From: Chryseobacterium sp. FH2
Lineage (GTDB): Bacteria; Bacteroidota; Bacteroidia; Flavobacteriales; Weeksellaceae
Assembly (NCBI RefSeq): GCF_001045455.1
Contig: NZ_LFNE01000007.1
Span: 124,001 to 188,000, forward strand
Length of the DNA stretch: 64,000 nt
Reading direction: 5' to 3'
Made by a program: the position numbers and the translations under genes. Of this stretch, positions 35,907 to 43,522 are shown piece by piece. The notes under the pieces are model-generated. The model saw only the letters and a list, made by a program, of their open reading frames with translations, made no database searches and was not told the origin of the DNA. Each line of letters begins with the position of its first letter. Positions within the stretch are counted from its first letter, which is position 1.

Positions 35907-37733
35907 TTAGTCTACGATGAATTTTGTAGAAAAGTTGTCGGTTTTTAAGATGTAATTTCCTTTTGCTAATCCTTTTAAGTTAATCTTATTAGAAATTTTG
36001 AAAGGATTGGTAATAGTTTCAATCAATTTTCCTGACATATCGTAAATCTGAGCCTTAGAAATCTTACTTACGTTTTCGCCCTTTATAAATAGCTCATTGT
36101 TCTTTACAGGGTTTGGATAAATTGTAAAATTAGGTTTATCTTTTGATGTTTCAATTGCTCCTAAAGTGTTATTAAAACAGGTCCAGGAAAGATCGTCAAT
36201 TGCCACTCTGCTTCCACTAGTAGAAGTTATCGGGTTTATGATTTTAATAACTATATCACCACTCACATTAATATTATCGATGGTGGTTGTGGTAGATGTA
36301 TTTTTATCAGACGTGTAGGGAATTGTTCCTACTTGGACTCCGTTAATCTGAACATTCAGAACACCGGCTGCCGAACCATACTTTAATTGAGTTTTTAATG
36401 TTAAACTTTGAATTCCTCCAGATATAGTTGAGCTCGTTAAATTACCAATCCTAAGGGTAATTGCTTTTCCATTAATTGTTTCATCTGTTCTTGCGTCAGT
36501 TGCAGTCCAGGTAATATTATTATTTGTCCAGGTTTGAGTTGCGTAACCTGTTCCTGAAGCTGTTGAAATTCCGCTAAAATCTTCTGTTCCACAACTTGTA
36601 TTTCCTCCAGGTTGTCCCGCAAGAGTAGTTTCCGTAGCAGTATTGCTTATTGGAGAAGAGTTACCTGCAGCATCTTTAGCAATAATATAGAAATTATACG
36701 TTGTAGAAGAAGATAAATTTGTAACGATTGTAGAGGTTAAAGTTCCTGCAACAGTGGTTTTTAAAGTCCCGTTTGCATAAATATCATAAGATGCTACCCC
36801 AATGTTATCTGTAGCGGCACTCCAGCTTAAAGCAATTGAATTTGAAGTTGGATTATTTGCTGCTAAGTTTGTTGCAGCTGTTGGAGCCTGATTATCTACA
36901 ACTGGTGCTCCCCAAATTAGCTCAACAAATTCAGGGTGGTCAATAAAAGGATTTTTATTTTGCTGATATGCATAAGTAGCGGCGTTTCTTGATATTTCAG
37001 CTGCTGAAACAGGATCTTGTGCATGCCAGGTAAGCAACTGGTTAAGCTCCCAAGTTTGTAATCCGGGAAATGCTGATGTTCCAAGCATATCTCCGGTTCC
37101 GTTTGCTGATGTGAAATTTCCAAGTTGGTTTTGATATCTTGTTACAAAATACAATATCATTCTGGCAACATCCCCTTTGAATTCATCGATAGGTTCAAAT
37201 ACTATCCCTGAATATCCCGGAGAAATAGATGTTCCTAATTTTGAACCATTTAGAGATGTAAATGAAGTGGTTCCTACTTTTCCAAAAGGATAGTTGGATC
37301 TCATTCCGTTTACTTTTCCGTCAGTTGCTCTGATAAAGTTTACATCAGCAACCATAGGCGAAGCTTCCGCAAATAGACTTTGGGGAACGATATGTTCTCT
37401 ATTATAACAGTTTCCTTCAGTGGTATAGTTACCACATTGATTAACGACAATAGTATAATTGTAGGGATCAGGACCATTTGGTTTTTCAGAATAAATATCT
37501 AAAATGGTTCCGTCATTCTCGTAAAAATAATCACGGTCAGTTGTCTGATAAGCAGTCCATAAGCCATTGTATGTTTTAGCTTGGTGACCATTAGTGATAA
37601 TTTCGTTTAACTTATTTTTTAAAGCAATACCAGATAAACCGGCTGTACCATCATAATAAGTCGCAGGAGCAGTTTGTGAAAATGCATTAATAAATGCAAA
37701 AATCATTAGAAAGGGGAGTAGATTTCGTTTCAT
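35907..37733 (-). CDS. Secreted endonuclease I with FN3 and type IX sorting domain
   Basis: The 608-residue protein has a signal peptide ending near residue 19 (N-A-F-S-Q). Residues about 25-270 are an endonuclease I (EndA/NucM) domain with the metal-site sequence N-R-E-H-I-V-P-Q-S near 112 and N-F-I-R-A-T-D-G near 130. A fibronectin type III domain follows at about 278-370, then a beta-rich domain to about 520. The last 80 residues are a T9SS type A sorting domain (F-T-I-Y-P-N-P, then G-N-Y-I-L-K). It should be exported by the gliding/T9SS machinery and degrade extracellular nucleic acid. Confidence 0.92.
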   Translation of the reverse strand: MKRNLLPFLMIFAFINAFSQTAPATYYDGTAGLSGIALKNKLNEIITNGHQAKTYNGLWTAYQTTDRDYFYENDGTILDIYSEKPNGPDPYNYTIVVNQCGNYTTEGNCYNREHIVPQSLFAEASPMVADVNFIRATDGKVNGMRSNYPFGKVGTTSFTSLNGSKLGTSISPGYSGIVFEPIDEFKGDVARMILYFVTRYQNQLGNFTSANGTGDMLGTSAFPGLQTWELNQLLTWHAQDPVSAAEISRNAATYAYQQNKNPFIDHPEFVELIWGAPVVDNQAPTAATNLAANNPTSNSIALSWSAATDNIGVASYDIYANGTLKTTVAGTLTSTIVTNLSSSTTYNFYIIAKDAAGNSSPISNTATETTLAGQPGGNTSCGTEDFSGISTASGTGYATQTWTNNNITWTATDARTDETINGKAITLRIGNLTSSTISGGIQSLTLKTQLKYGSAAGVLNVQINGVQVGTIPYTSDKNTSTTTTIDNINVSGDIVIKIINPITSTSGSRVAIDDLSWTCFNNTLGAIETSKDKPNFTIYPNPVKNNELFIKGENVSKISKAQIYDMSGKLIETITNPFKISNKINLKGLAKGNYILKTDNFSTKFIVD

Positions 37734-37782
37734 TATTAAAAATTGGGCGGTAAAGGTACCTAAAAAATAAAAAATTCGTATA

Positions 37783-38997
37783 TTAATTTTTAATAATATA
37801 CTCTTTACTTATTTTTGAAAAGAACCAAGAAATAGCGAAGCCAAATATTGATGCGGTAATCGCAACGATAAAATAATTTTTCCCAACTATTTTTACAGGG
37901 AATGGTAAAGTTTCATTGGCTCTAAAGAATTCAGTATAGAGTTGGAAATAGCAAAGCGCGGTTCCGACAATTAGGCCTGTAATGATTCCCGAAATTACAA
38001 TTAAAACACCCGTATAGAAGTATGTTTTTCTTAAATGACTTAATGGAAAGCCTAATGATATAAGGGATTTAGCCTGTTCTTTTTTATCAAGTTGCAAAAT
38101 AATAATTGCTCCGGCTAAATTGAAGGTTGTGATGAAGATTACCAATGCAAAAATTAGATAAATAAAGAGTTTTTCAGTATTAATCATTTTCCAGAAAGCT
38201 GCATTTTCCTCTTCTTTTGTTTTGATCTCAATATTTTTACCCAAAGAAGATAGCAGTTTTTCTTTTAAGGAATCTGTATCTGTATGTTCAGGGTTTTTTA
38301 GTTTAATAACAATTTGATAAGCAGAACCTTTTGTAAGATTAAGTAATTCTTCAGTAAGCTCAATAGGAGCGATGATATAATTATCTAATTGATCATTTCC
38401 CGGGAAAACTCCCGTTACGAGGATGTCTTTTTTGTTATAAATATCTTCCTCCTTATTAATGATTCCGGTTCCCGGTTTTGGCATAAAAACCGTTGCATAA
38501 TCAGTCGAAGAAGCAACCGGGATCGATAATCTATTGTCTAAGGAGTTTTCCATCAATACCTCATTAGAGTAATTGAAACTAGGGTATACTCCATAGAAAA
38601 CGTTTTTATCAATAGGATTAACCTTAATATAGGCAGAATCTACACCCCTCAAATAAGCAATGTCACCTTTACCATTATAGTTGATATAAACTTTCTCTTC
38701 TATAACTCTGGAAAAGCTGCTTATTTCTTTATTATTCTTTAAAACATTAGTTATATTGCTTAAATCTTTGATTGTTTTTCCTGAAGTGCTTTTGATTGTT
38801 AAATCTGCATGAAGGTTAGAAATTAAATCTTTATTTAAATCTTCCAATCCTGAAAAAACAGAAATAATTACGAACATTGCAGCGACAGCGACAGTCATAG
38901 CTCCCACAGCCAGCCACGTAATAAACGTAACAGCAGTACTACCTTTTTTTGCTAAAAGGTATCTTGAAGCTATATAAAATGCAATGTTCCTCGGCAT
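37783..38997 (-). CDS. LolC/E-like FtsX-family ABC permease
   Basis: The 404-residue protein has one N-terminal membrane helix (A-V-G-A-M-T-V-A-V-A-A-M-F-V-I near residue 35), a 220-residue periplasmic MacB-like core and three C-terminal helices beginning near 277, as in LolC/LolE and FtsX permeases. The N-terminal A-S-R-Y-L-L-A-K-K-G-S motif is typical of the LolC group. The ATPase partner is not adjacent. The start lies three bases after the rbfA stop. Confidence 0.88.
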   Translation of the reverse strand: MPRNIAFYIASRYLLAKKGSTAVTFITWLAVGAMTVAVAAMFVIISVFSGLEDLNKDLISNLHADLTIKSTSGKTIKDLSNITNVLKNNKEISSFSRVIEEKVYINYNGKGDIAYLRGVDSAYIKVNPIDKNVFYGVYPSFNYSNEVLMENSLDNRLSIPVASSTDYATVFMPKPGTGIINKEEDIYNKKDILVTGVFPGNDQLDNYIIAPIELTEELLNLTKGSAYQIVIKLKNPEHTDTDSLKEKLLSSLGKNIEIKTKEEENAAFWKMINTEKLFIYLIFALVIFITTFNLAGAIIILQLDKKEQAKSLISLGFPLSHLRKTYFYTGVLIVISGIITGLIVGTALCYFQLYTEFFRANETLPFPVKIVGKNYFIVAITASIFGFAISWFFSKISKEYIIKN

Positions 38998-39000
38998 TTT

Positions 39001-39360
39001 TTATAAAACAGGATTGTCGCCTTCACCTCGTAATTCTCTTTCCAATTTTTCCACATCATCAAGAGTTGTATCAAGATAAAAATTAAGTTGAGGAATGATA
39101 CGGACTTGTTTAGCCATTTTCTGACCGATAAAGTTTCTGTACTGGGTTTTATTCTCCTCAATTTCTTTCATAATAGAACTACGCAACTCCTGAGGAAATA
39201 TACTTAAATAAATTTTTGCAATACCTAGATCGGCAGTTACTTTTACATCTGAAACTGATACTAAAAAGCTTTGTTTGCTATCTGCAGCCTGCTTTCGGAA
39301 AAGTTCTGCGAAATCTTCCTGTATAATCTGTGCTACTTTTCTTTGTCTGTTACTTTCCAT
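39001..39360 (-). CDS. rbfA: Ribosome-binding factor A
   Basis: The 119-residue KH-like protein helps mature the 30S subunit. The N-terminal S-N-R-Q-R-K-V-A-Q-I-I-Q-E-D-F-A-E-L, the V-S-D-V-K-V-T-A-D-L strand near 35 and R-I-I-P-Q-L-N-F-Y-L-D near 87 fit the family, as does the length. Confidence 0.93.
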   Translation of the reverse strand: MESNRQRKVAQIIQEDFAELFRKQAADSKQSFLVSVSDVKVTADLGIAKIYLSIFPQELRSSIMKEIEENKTQYRNFIGQKMAKQVRIIPQLNFYLDTTLDDVEKLERELRGEGDNPVL

Positions 39361-39450
39361 AATTTGTGCAAATTTAGTACTTTTGTTTGAATTGATACTT
39401 TGAAATTTAGTCTCAGTATCAAATTTACGACTTAATCTATTTAATTATTT

Positions 39451-39849
39451 ATGAAATTAGAACATATCGGCATTGCTGTAAAATCTTTAGGTGTTTCAGA
39501 TGAGCTTTTTACAAAACTTTTAGGGAAAGAATCTTATAAAAAAGAAACAGTGGAAAGAGAGGGAGTAGTAACTTCTTTTTATGAAACGGGTGATAGTAAA
39601 ATAGAGCTTTTGGAAGCAAATAAAGATGAAAGTCCGATTTCAAAATTCATTGATAAAAAGGGAGAGGGTATTCATCATCTGGCTTTTGGAGTAGAAAATA
39701 TCATTAAAGAGGTAGAAAGATTAAAAAAAGAGGGATTTCAATTTATTTCTGAAGAACCGAAAGAAGGTGCTGATAATAAATTAGTTGTCTTTCTTCACCC
39801 GAAATCCACCAATGGAGTACTGGTTGAACTTTGTCAAGAAAAGCAATAA
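39451..39849 (+). CDS. mce: Methylmalonyl-CoA epimerase
   Basis: The 132-residue protein of the glyoxalase/VOC superfamily interconverts (R)- and (S)-methylmalonyl-CoA. The two beta-alpha-beta-beta-beta modules and metal ligand positions are seen in E-H-I-G-I-A-V near residue 3, S-K-I-E-L-L-E near 50 and G-I-H-H-L-A-F near 74 with V-E-L-C-Q near the end. It is the last chromosomal gene before the tRNA and the integrated element. Confidence 0.92.
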   Translation: MKLEHIGIAVKSLGVSDELFTKLLGKESYKKETVEREGVVTSFYETGDSKIELLEANKDESPISKFIDKKGEGIHHLAFGVENIIKEVERLKKEGFQFISEEPKEGADNKLVVFLHPKSTNGVLVELCQEKQ

Positions 39850-39853
39850 AAAA

Positions 39854-39884
39854 TTTTGTAATGAAATATTTTTTGCTATTTTTG
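39854..39884 (+). promoter_or_regulatory. Promoter of the CAU tRNA gene
   Basis: TTTTG at 39854-39858 and TATTTTTG at 39877-39884 are spaced by 18 bases, close to the Bacteroidetes pattern TTTG-N19-TAnnTTTG. The tRNA begins 28 bases after the -7 box. Confidence 0.6.
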
Positions 39885-39911
39885 CAATCACAAAATTTAA
39901 CCAAGTTTTGA

Positions 39912-39985
39912 GGTCCTATAGCTCAGTTGGTTAGAGCACCTGACTCATAATCAGGTGGTCCCTGGTTCGAGCCCAGGTGGGACCA
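39912..39985 (+). tRNA. tRNA with CAU anticodon (elongator Met or Ile2)
   Basis: A complete 74-base cloverleaf: acceptor GGTCCTA / TGGGACC plus discriminator A, D arm GCTC/GAGC, anticodon stem CCTGA/TCAGG with loop CTCATAA (anticodon CAT), and T arm CCTGG/CCAGG with TTCGAGC. CCA is not encoded. The CAU anticodon could belong to elongator methionine tRNA or to lysidine-modified isoleucine tRNA; I cannot decide from sequence. Its 3' end is the attachment site of the integrated element. Confidence 0.95.
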
Positions 39986-39986
39986 C
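39966..39986 (+). repeat. attL: tRNA 3' end
   Basis: These 21 bases, from the T loop (TTCGAGC) to one base past the discriminator, recur exactly at 53675-53695. The flanking bases differ on both sides, so the repeat is exactly 21 bp. Confidence 0.9.
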
Positions 39987-40020
39987 GGTTTTGAAGATAG
40001 ACAATTCTTCGAAAATTTTA

Positions 40021-40047
40021 AAAACCCCTAAAATAGGGGTTTTTTTA
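40021..40047 (+). terminator. Terminator after the tRNA gene
   Basis: AAAAACCCCTA / TAGGGGTTTTT with a three-base loop and a run of T. It lies inside the element, just after attL. A comparable hairpin after attR (53710) would be the original chromosomal terminator. Confidence 0.85.
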
Positions 40048-40099
40048 TGTTTTATAGTTGCTATTTATAGACAAAAATAGTCATCGTTCCCAAAATAAC

Positions 40100-40118
40100 T
40101 TTCCCCTCTTGTTTCCCC
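40100..40118 (+). promoter_or_regulatory. Paired TTTCCCC motif near attL, candidate integrase arm site
   Basis: Two TTTCCCC copies start at 40100 and 40112, spaced 12 bases. The same pair with the same spacing and orientation is found at 53602-53620 near attR. Confidence 0.5.
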
Positions 40119-40259
40119 CGTAGATTAAACAGCAGTTTTTTCAAAAAAAACTTTATTACCTAATTCTGGTACGATATGACCTAGGGTAAATTTAGCATGA
40201 GAAATTAATGATATAATATAAAATATTGGTTGTCAGCTATTTGTATTTTTATATTTAAA

Positions 40260-40277
40260 ATATTATACCTAAATTAG
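40260..40277 (+). repeat. 18-bp site upstream of integrase 1, inverted copy at 46559
   Basis: ATATTATACCTAAATTAG lies 68 bases before the integrase start. Its exact reverse complement is at 46559-46576, upstream of the HTH gene. It may be an operator or Rep-binding site shared by the two control regions. Confidence 0.5.
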
Positions 40278-40344
40278 CTGATTTTTTTCTCTTCAAATTC
40301 TCTACTATAGTTATTGAGAATATAAACAAACAAATATTTTCGTT

Positions 40345-41502
40345 ATGAATAACTATTCAATCAAAATTGTCAGAAGAACTGATAAACAAAATGCTAAAGG
40401 AGAAAATCCACTGATTTTACAAATCATCATTAATTCTCGTTCAAAGAAGATAAGTCTAAAAGAATCTATTGATCCTAAGTTTTGGGACGATAAAAACTCT
40501 AAAGCTATAGGTAAAGGCTTTAAAAGTTTAAATGTTAAGTTGAATAAAATAAAATCAGACTTAGAAGCGCATTGTAGCTTAAAAGAAGCTGGAGGAGTAT
40601 CTATTACTTTTGATTTAATTGATCGGTATTTGAAAGGAAAAAGTGACAATGATTTCTATCAACTTTTTGATGAAATTGTTGAAGCTAAAGGGCTTAAAGA
40701 AGCTACGGCTTATAAGTATTCGTTGTTAAGAAAAAGACTTAAAAGTTATAAGTCGAATATTTATACTTCAGATATTGACTATAATTTTGTGAAAGGCTTT
40801 GACTCATATTTGAAAAAACTGGAATTAAAAGAGGGAGGTGCTGTTTACAATATGCACAAATGCCTGAAATCTATTATTCATCAAATTTACTTAATGGAGA
40901 AAATTAGTTTTTCTCCGTATAATAACTTTAAGTTTAAAGGTCCAAAAGTGAATGATGAGTTTTTACACGAGGAAGAGGTAGTGCGTTTAAGAAATCTAGA
41001 ATTGGATGAAGAACAAATTAAAAAATATAAATTAACAAAAGATATGTTTCTATTCTCTTGTTATACTGGATTGAGATTTAGTGATTGTGATCAATTATTA
41101 GTTAAAAACGTTGATTTAAATAATTCAATAATCTCAATTGTTCAAAAGAAAACGGATGATATTTTAAAAGTTCCTTTTAGCGCACAAGCCAAAAAGGTCT
41201 TATGCAAATATATAATCGGTAAAAAGAAAGATGAGAAGATTTTCCCCAGTATTACTAATCAGACTATTAATAATAAATTAAAGGATTTGGCTGATTTAGC
41301 TAAGATTAATAAAAGAGTTCATTTTCATCTCGCCAGACATACGTTTGGGAGTAGCTTAGTGAATTCGTACAATATTCCTTTACCTCTAGTTAGTAAATTA
41401 TTAGGTCATAAAAATATTTCCAATACTTTAATATATACTAATTCTAATTTTTCCATCCTTAGAGATGCTATGAAAAACTTTAGTTACGGTAAAAAATCGT
41501 AA
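40345..41502 (+). CDS. Tyrosine recombinase (integrase) of element 1
   Basis: The 385-residue protein has an N-terminal arm-binding-like domain, a SAM-like core-binding domain at about 100-200 and a catalytic domain. Catalytic residues are visible: Arg in T-G-L-R-F-S-D near 243, His-x-x-Arg in H-L-A-R-H-T-F near 331, then L-G-H-K with a Tyr in L-I-Y-T near 363. It resembles the integrases of Bacteroidetes mobile elements. Its place just inside attL fits its role in excision and integration at the tRNA. Confidence 0.93.
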   Translation: MNNYSIKIVRRTDKQNAKGENPLILQIIINSRSKKISLKESIDPKFWDDKNSKAIGKGFKSLNVKLNKIKSDLEAHCSLKEAGGVSITFDLIDRYLKGKSDNDFYQLFDEIVEAKGLKEATAYKYSLLRKRLKSYKSNIYTSDIDYNFVKGFDSYLKKLELKEGGAVYNMHKCLKSIIHQIYLMEKISFSPYNNFKFKGPKVNDEFLHEEEVVRLRNLELDEEQIKKYKLTKDMFLFSCYTGLRFSDCDQLLVKNVDLNNSIISIVQKKTDDILKVPFSAQAKKVLCKYIIGKKKDEKIFPSITNQTINNKLKDLADLAKINKRVHFHLARHTFGSSLVNSYNIPLPLVSKLLGHKNISNTLIYTNSNFSILRDAMKNFSYGKKS

Positions 41503-41532
41503 TTTAGCGGAAGATAAAAATATAATTTTAAG

Positions 41533-41551
41533 ATAAAAGCGTCGCTTTTAT
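41533..41551 (+). terminator. Hairpin after integrase 1
   Basis: ATAAAAGCG and CGCTTTTAT pair perfectly over nine bases around one central base, with T-rich sequence after it. It probably ends the integrase transcript, just before the structured RNA region. Confidence 0.5.
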
Positions 41552-41557
41552 TCTGTT

Positions 41558-41665
41558 AGGGGGAATCTGGTAAATTCAATACACTACAGAATAAATGAGT
41601 TGATGCTCACGCTACGGCGTGGGCTATCCTTGTTTATAGTGTATAGGCTTACCAGAGCCTCCCCT
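41558..41665 (+). ncRNA. Structured RNA candidate, copy A
   Basis: Three stacked helices close this 108-base region: AGGGGG with TCCCCT (one G-T pair), TCTGGTAA (41566-41573) with TTACCAGA (41649-41656), and ATACACTA (41579-41586) with TAGTGTAT (41637-41644). Inside is an 8-bp hairpin GCTCACGC / GCGTGGGC closed by a C(UACG)G tetraloop at 41605-41624, a classical very stable RNA loop. The T-G pairs are valid only on the plus strand. The internal loops ATTCA and AGGC recur in copy B at 63473. A further hairpin AGTTCCA / TGGAACT (41682-41724) follows, then the TM2 gene 20 bases on. Confidence 0.6.
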
Positions 41666-41743
41666 TAATAGACAAAGGTTTAGTTCCACGCTTTTTCTAT
41701 GCATTAAATTGCCGTTTTGGAACTGGGCGGTTGACTATTAATC

Positions 41744-42712
41744 ATGGGAAACTTTTCTTATCTGATTCAGAAAAAATTTCGAGACCTGAACTCAGAACAA
41801 CAACGAATCTTTATCAACGAATTTGAAAGACGAAAGAAATCTGTAGGAATATCTTACCTTCTCTGGTTTCTTTTAGGATGGCATTACGCCTATCTTAAAA
41901 AATGGGGTTGGCTGATATTGTATATTCTTACCGTGGGAGGATTTTTTATGTGGGCAATCATTGATCTCTTCAGAATTCCTAAAATAGTTGAACAATACAA
42001 TAATGATCTTGCTTTAGAGATATTACGGGATATTTCAATCATGTTTCCTGATGAGGTTCAGGATTCAGGTGATAAAGATGTTAATAAAAAGGCTGTAAAC
42101 GACCTTTACATCACTCAAAAAATGCAATCAGGAGAAAGTTATTCATTTTATATCATAGTTGGTATAATCATCGTGTTTAGTGTTTCTGCTTTTTTCTTAA
42201 AGCCTGATCGGGCTAAAATGCAGAATGCAATTGTTGATAAAATCTTACTACAGAAACCTCAGATTTTTAAAACAATAAAAAACCTTTTCTTAGGAGAAGA
42301 AATTACCGAAGAGTACGCTCAAAATCTCATTGCTAATACTCTTTCTAAAAAAGGTTATTCCAATCTAGGTATTTATGAGGAAGATTTTGTATTGGTAAGA
42401 AAACTGGATTATCGCAATGAAGAGTCCAAAGAAAATCTTATTACAGCCTACGGATTTTTAGGTTTTACAAAAGTCTTTTTCAATGATGAAGACTTAAAAG
42501 AAGATGATACTGACAATAATCAAGGTGGAAATATTAAAGATCACAATACCCAAAAAGTTAATATTACAAAGGATGAAATCTATAAACCTGGCACTGGATA
42601 TAATTATTATGAAGAACAATCTAAAACTAGAGAAGAAAATAAAGTATTCCAGAATTCTGAAGCTGAAACTAATGTTCCTAATAAGCAGGGAGATTCAATA
42701 CAAATAAATTAA
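41744..42712 (+). CDS. TM2-domain membrane protein (element 1 cargo)
   Basis: The 322-residue product has a TM2-like pair of helices at about residues 34-78 (F-L-L-G-W-H-Y-A-Y, then G-G-F-F-M-W-A-I-I-D-L-F-R-I-P), followed by a third membrane segment near 135-155. The C-terminal 120 residues are charged, Asn/Asp-rich and probably disordered. It forms a unit with the secreted protein gene two bases downstream. Function unknown. Confidence 0.65.
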   Translation: MGNFSYLIQKKFRDLNSEQQRIFINEFERRKKSVGISYLLWFLLGWHYAYLKKWGWLILYILTVGGFFMWAIIDLFRIPKIVEQYNNDLALEILRDISIMFPDEVQDSGDKDVNKKAVNDLYITQKMQSGESYSFYIIVGIIIVFSVSAFFLKPDRAKMQNAIVDKILLQKPQIFKTIKNLFLGEEITEEYAQNLIANTLSKKGYSNLGIYEEDFVLVRKLDYRNEESKENLITAYGFLGFTKVFFNDEDLKEDDTDNNQGGNIKDHNTQKVNITKDEIYKPGTGYNYYEEQSKTREENKVFQNSEAETNVPNKQGDSIQIN

Positions 42713-42714
42713 TC

Positions 42715-43323
42715 ATGAAAAAATTAATAACATTCATTTTATTCTTTAATTATGTTCTGACTTTTAGTCAGAAAAATATCGATAAGGAACTCGCAGAAGT
42801 TGAAAAGTTTGCAAATAAAATAATAGAAAATAATCCCGATAAGATTTTACATTATTATAAGCTGAATAATGGTACTATCAAAAAGATAAACCCTGATAGT
42901 GATTATGAGGACGATGATAGTGAGATCATGATGTCATACAGAATCATAAAAAAAAATAATAAGATAATATACATCAGCAAATCTGATAGCTTCTGGGGAA
43001 TGGGAGACTGGAATAGTTCGCAGGATTTTTATTTTGATGAAAAAGGAGTTTTGCTCGGAGCTGTAAAAAAGGAGGACTGGTTTTTAGATAACAAATGCGC
43101 ATGGCAGATCAGATACCGTGGCATTTATAAAAATTATGGAAAGTTGAAATTATATAGGGTTGATAAATTTTACAACGAAAACGATAAAGAGATCGATTTA
43201 GATTCTCCCAATTGTAAAAAAAGTAAAAAGGAGGCATTAGAAAATGCTGAAAGAACTGATAAAATTACCTTCAGAAATTTGGAAGGATTTATGAAGGCTG
43301 AGAAAATCAAATACTACAAATAA
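42715..43323 (+). CDS. Secreted protein of unknown function (element 1 cargo)
   Basis: The 202-residue protein has a signal peptide ending T-F-S-Q near residue 19 and an acidic, Trp- and Tyr-rich mature part. No catalytic motif is visible. Its start is two bases after the TM2 gene stop, so the pair is an operon. The following 199 bases up to the TrlF start contain an imperfect hairpin at 43374-43405 and the perfect hairpin listed next. Confidence 0.6.
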   Translation: MKKLITFILFFNYVLTFSQKNIDKELAEVEKFANKIIENNPDKILHYYKLNNGTIKKINPDSDYEDDDSEIMMSYRIIKKNNKIIYISKSDSFWGMGDWNSSQDFYFDEKGVLLGAVKKEDWFLDNKCAWQIRYRGIYKNYGKLKLYRVDKFYNENDKEIDLDSPNCKKSKKEALENAERTDKITFRNLEGFMKAEKIKYYK

Positions 43324-43435
43324 AATTCTAGGAAAAATAAAACAAGTCGATCCTCCAATGCTACGACCACCCCCACCTTCTAAAAAATGATGTCATTTAA
43401 GAAGGTATATTTAAATCAATAAACAAGAAATTTAG

Positions 43436-43490
43436 AAAGTATTGAAATATTTTATGGAAAACCGTATTAATATTTCAATACTTTTTTTTA
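43436..43490 (+). terminator. Perfect 16-bp AT-rich hairpin with T run
   Basis: Arms 43436-43451 and 43469-43484 (AAAGTATTGAAATATT and its exact complement) enclose a 17-base loop; eight T follow. It can end the TM2/secreted protein transcript or attenuate the TrlF gene, whose start is 33 bases further. A TTG codon inside the left arm opens a longer TrlF frame, which I reject as start. Confidence 0.65.
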
Positions 43491-43522
43491 ATTTTTACTT
43501 TTTTAAAACTAAAACTTTAACT

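Noticed and set aside
41550..41670. Integron attC site
   Set aside because: The terminal RYYYAAC and GTTRRRY boxes are not in the required orientation, and the integrase is not IntI-like.
41530..41740. Retron msr/msd RNA
   Set aside because: No reverse transcriptase gene is in the window, and the fold differs from retron RNAs.
43442..43522. TTG start giving a 27-residue longer TrlF-like protein
   Set aside because: The codon lies in a perfect hairpin arm and the added residues are low-complexity Phe/Asn; the PHP domain begins right after ATG 43523.
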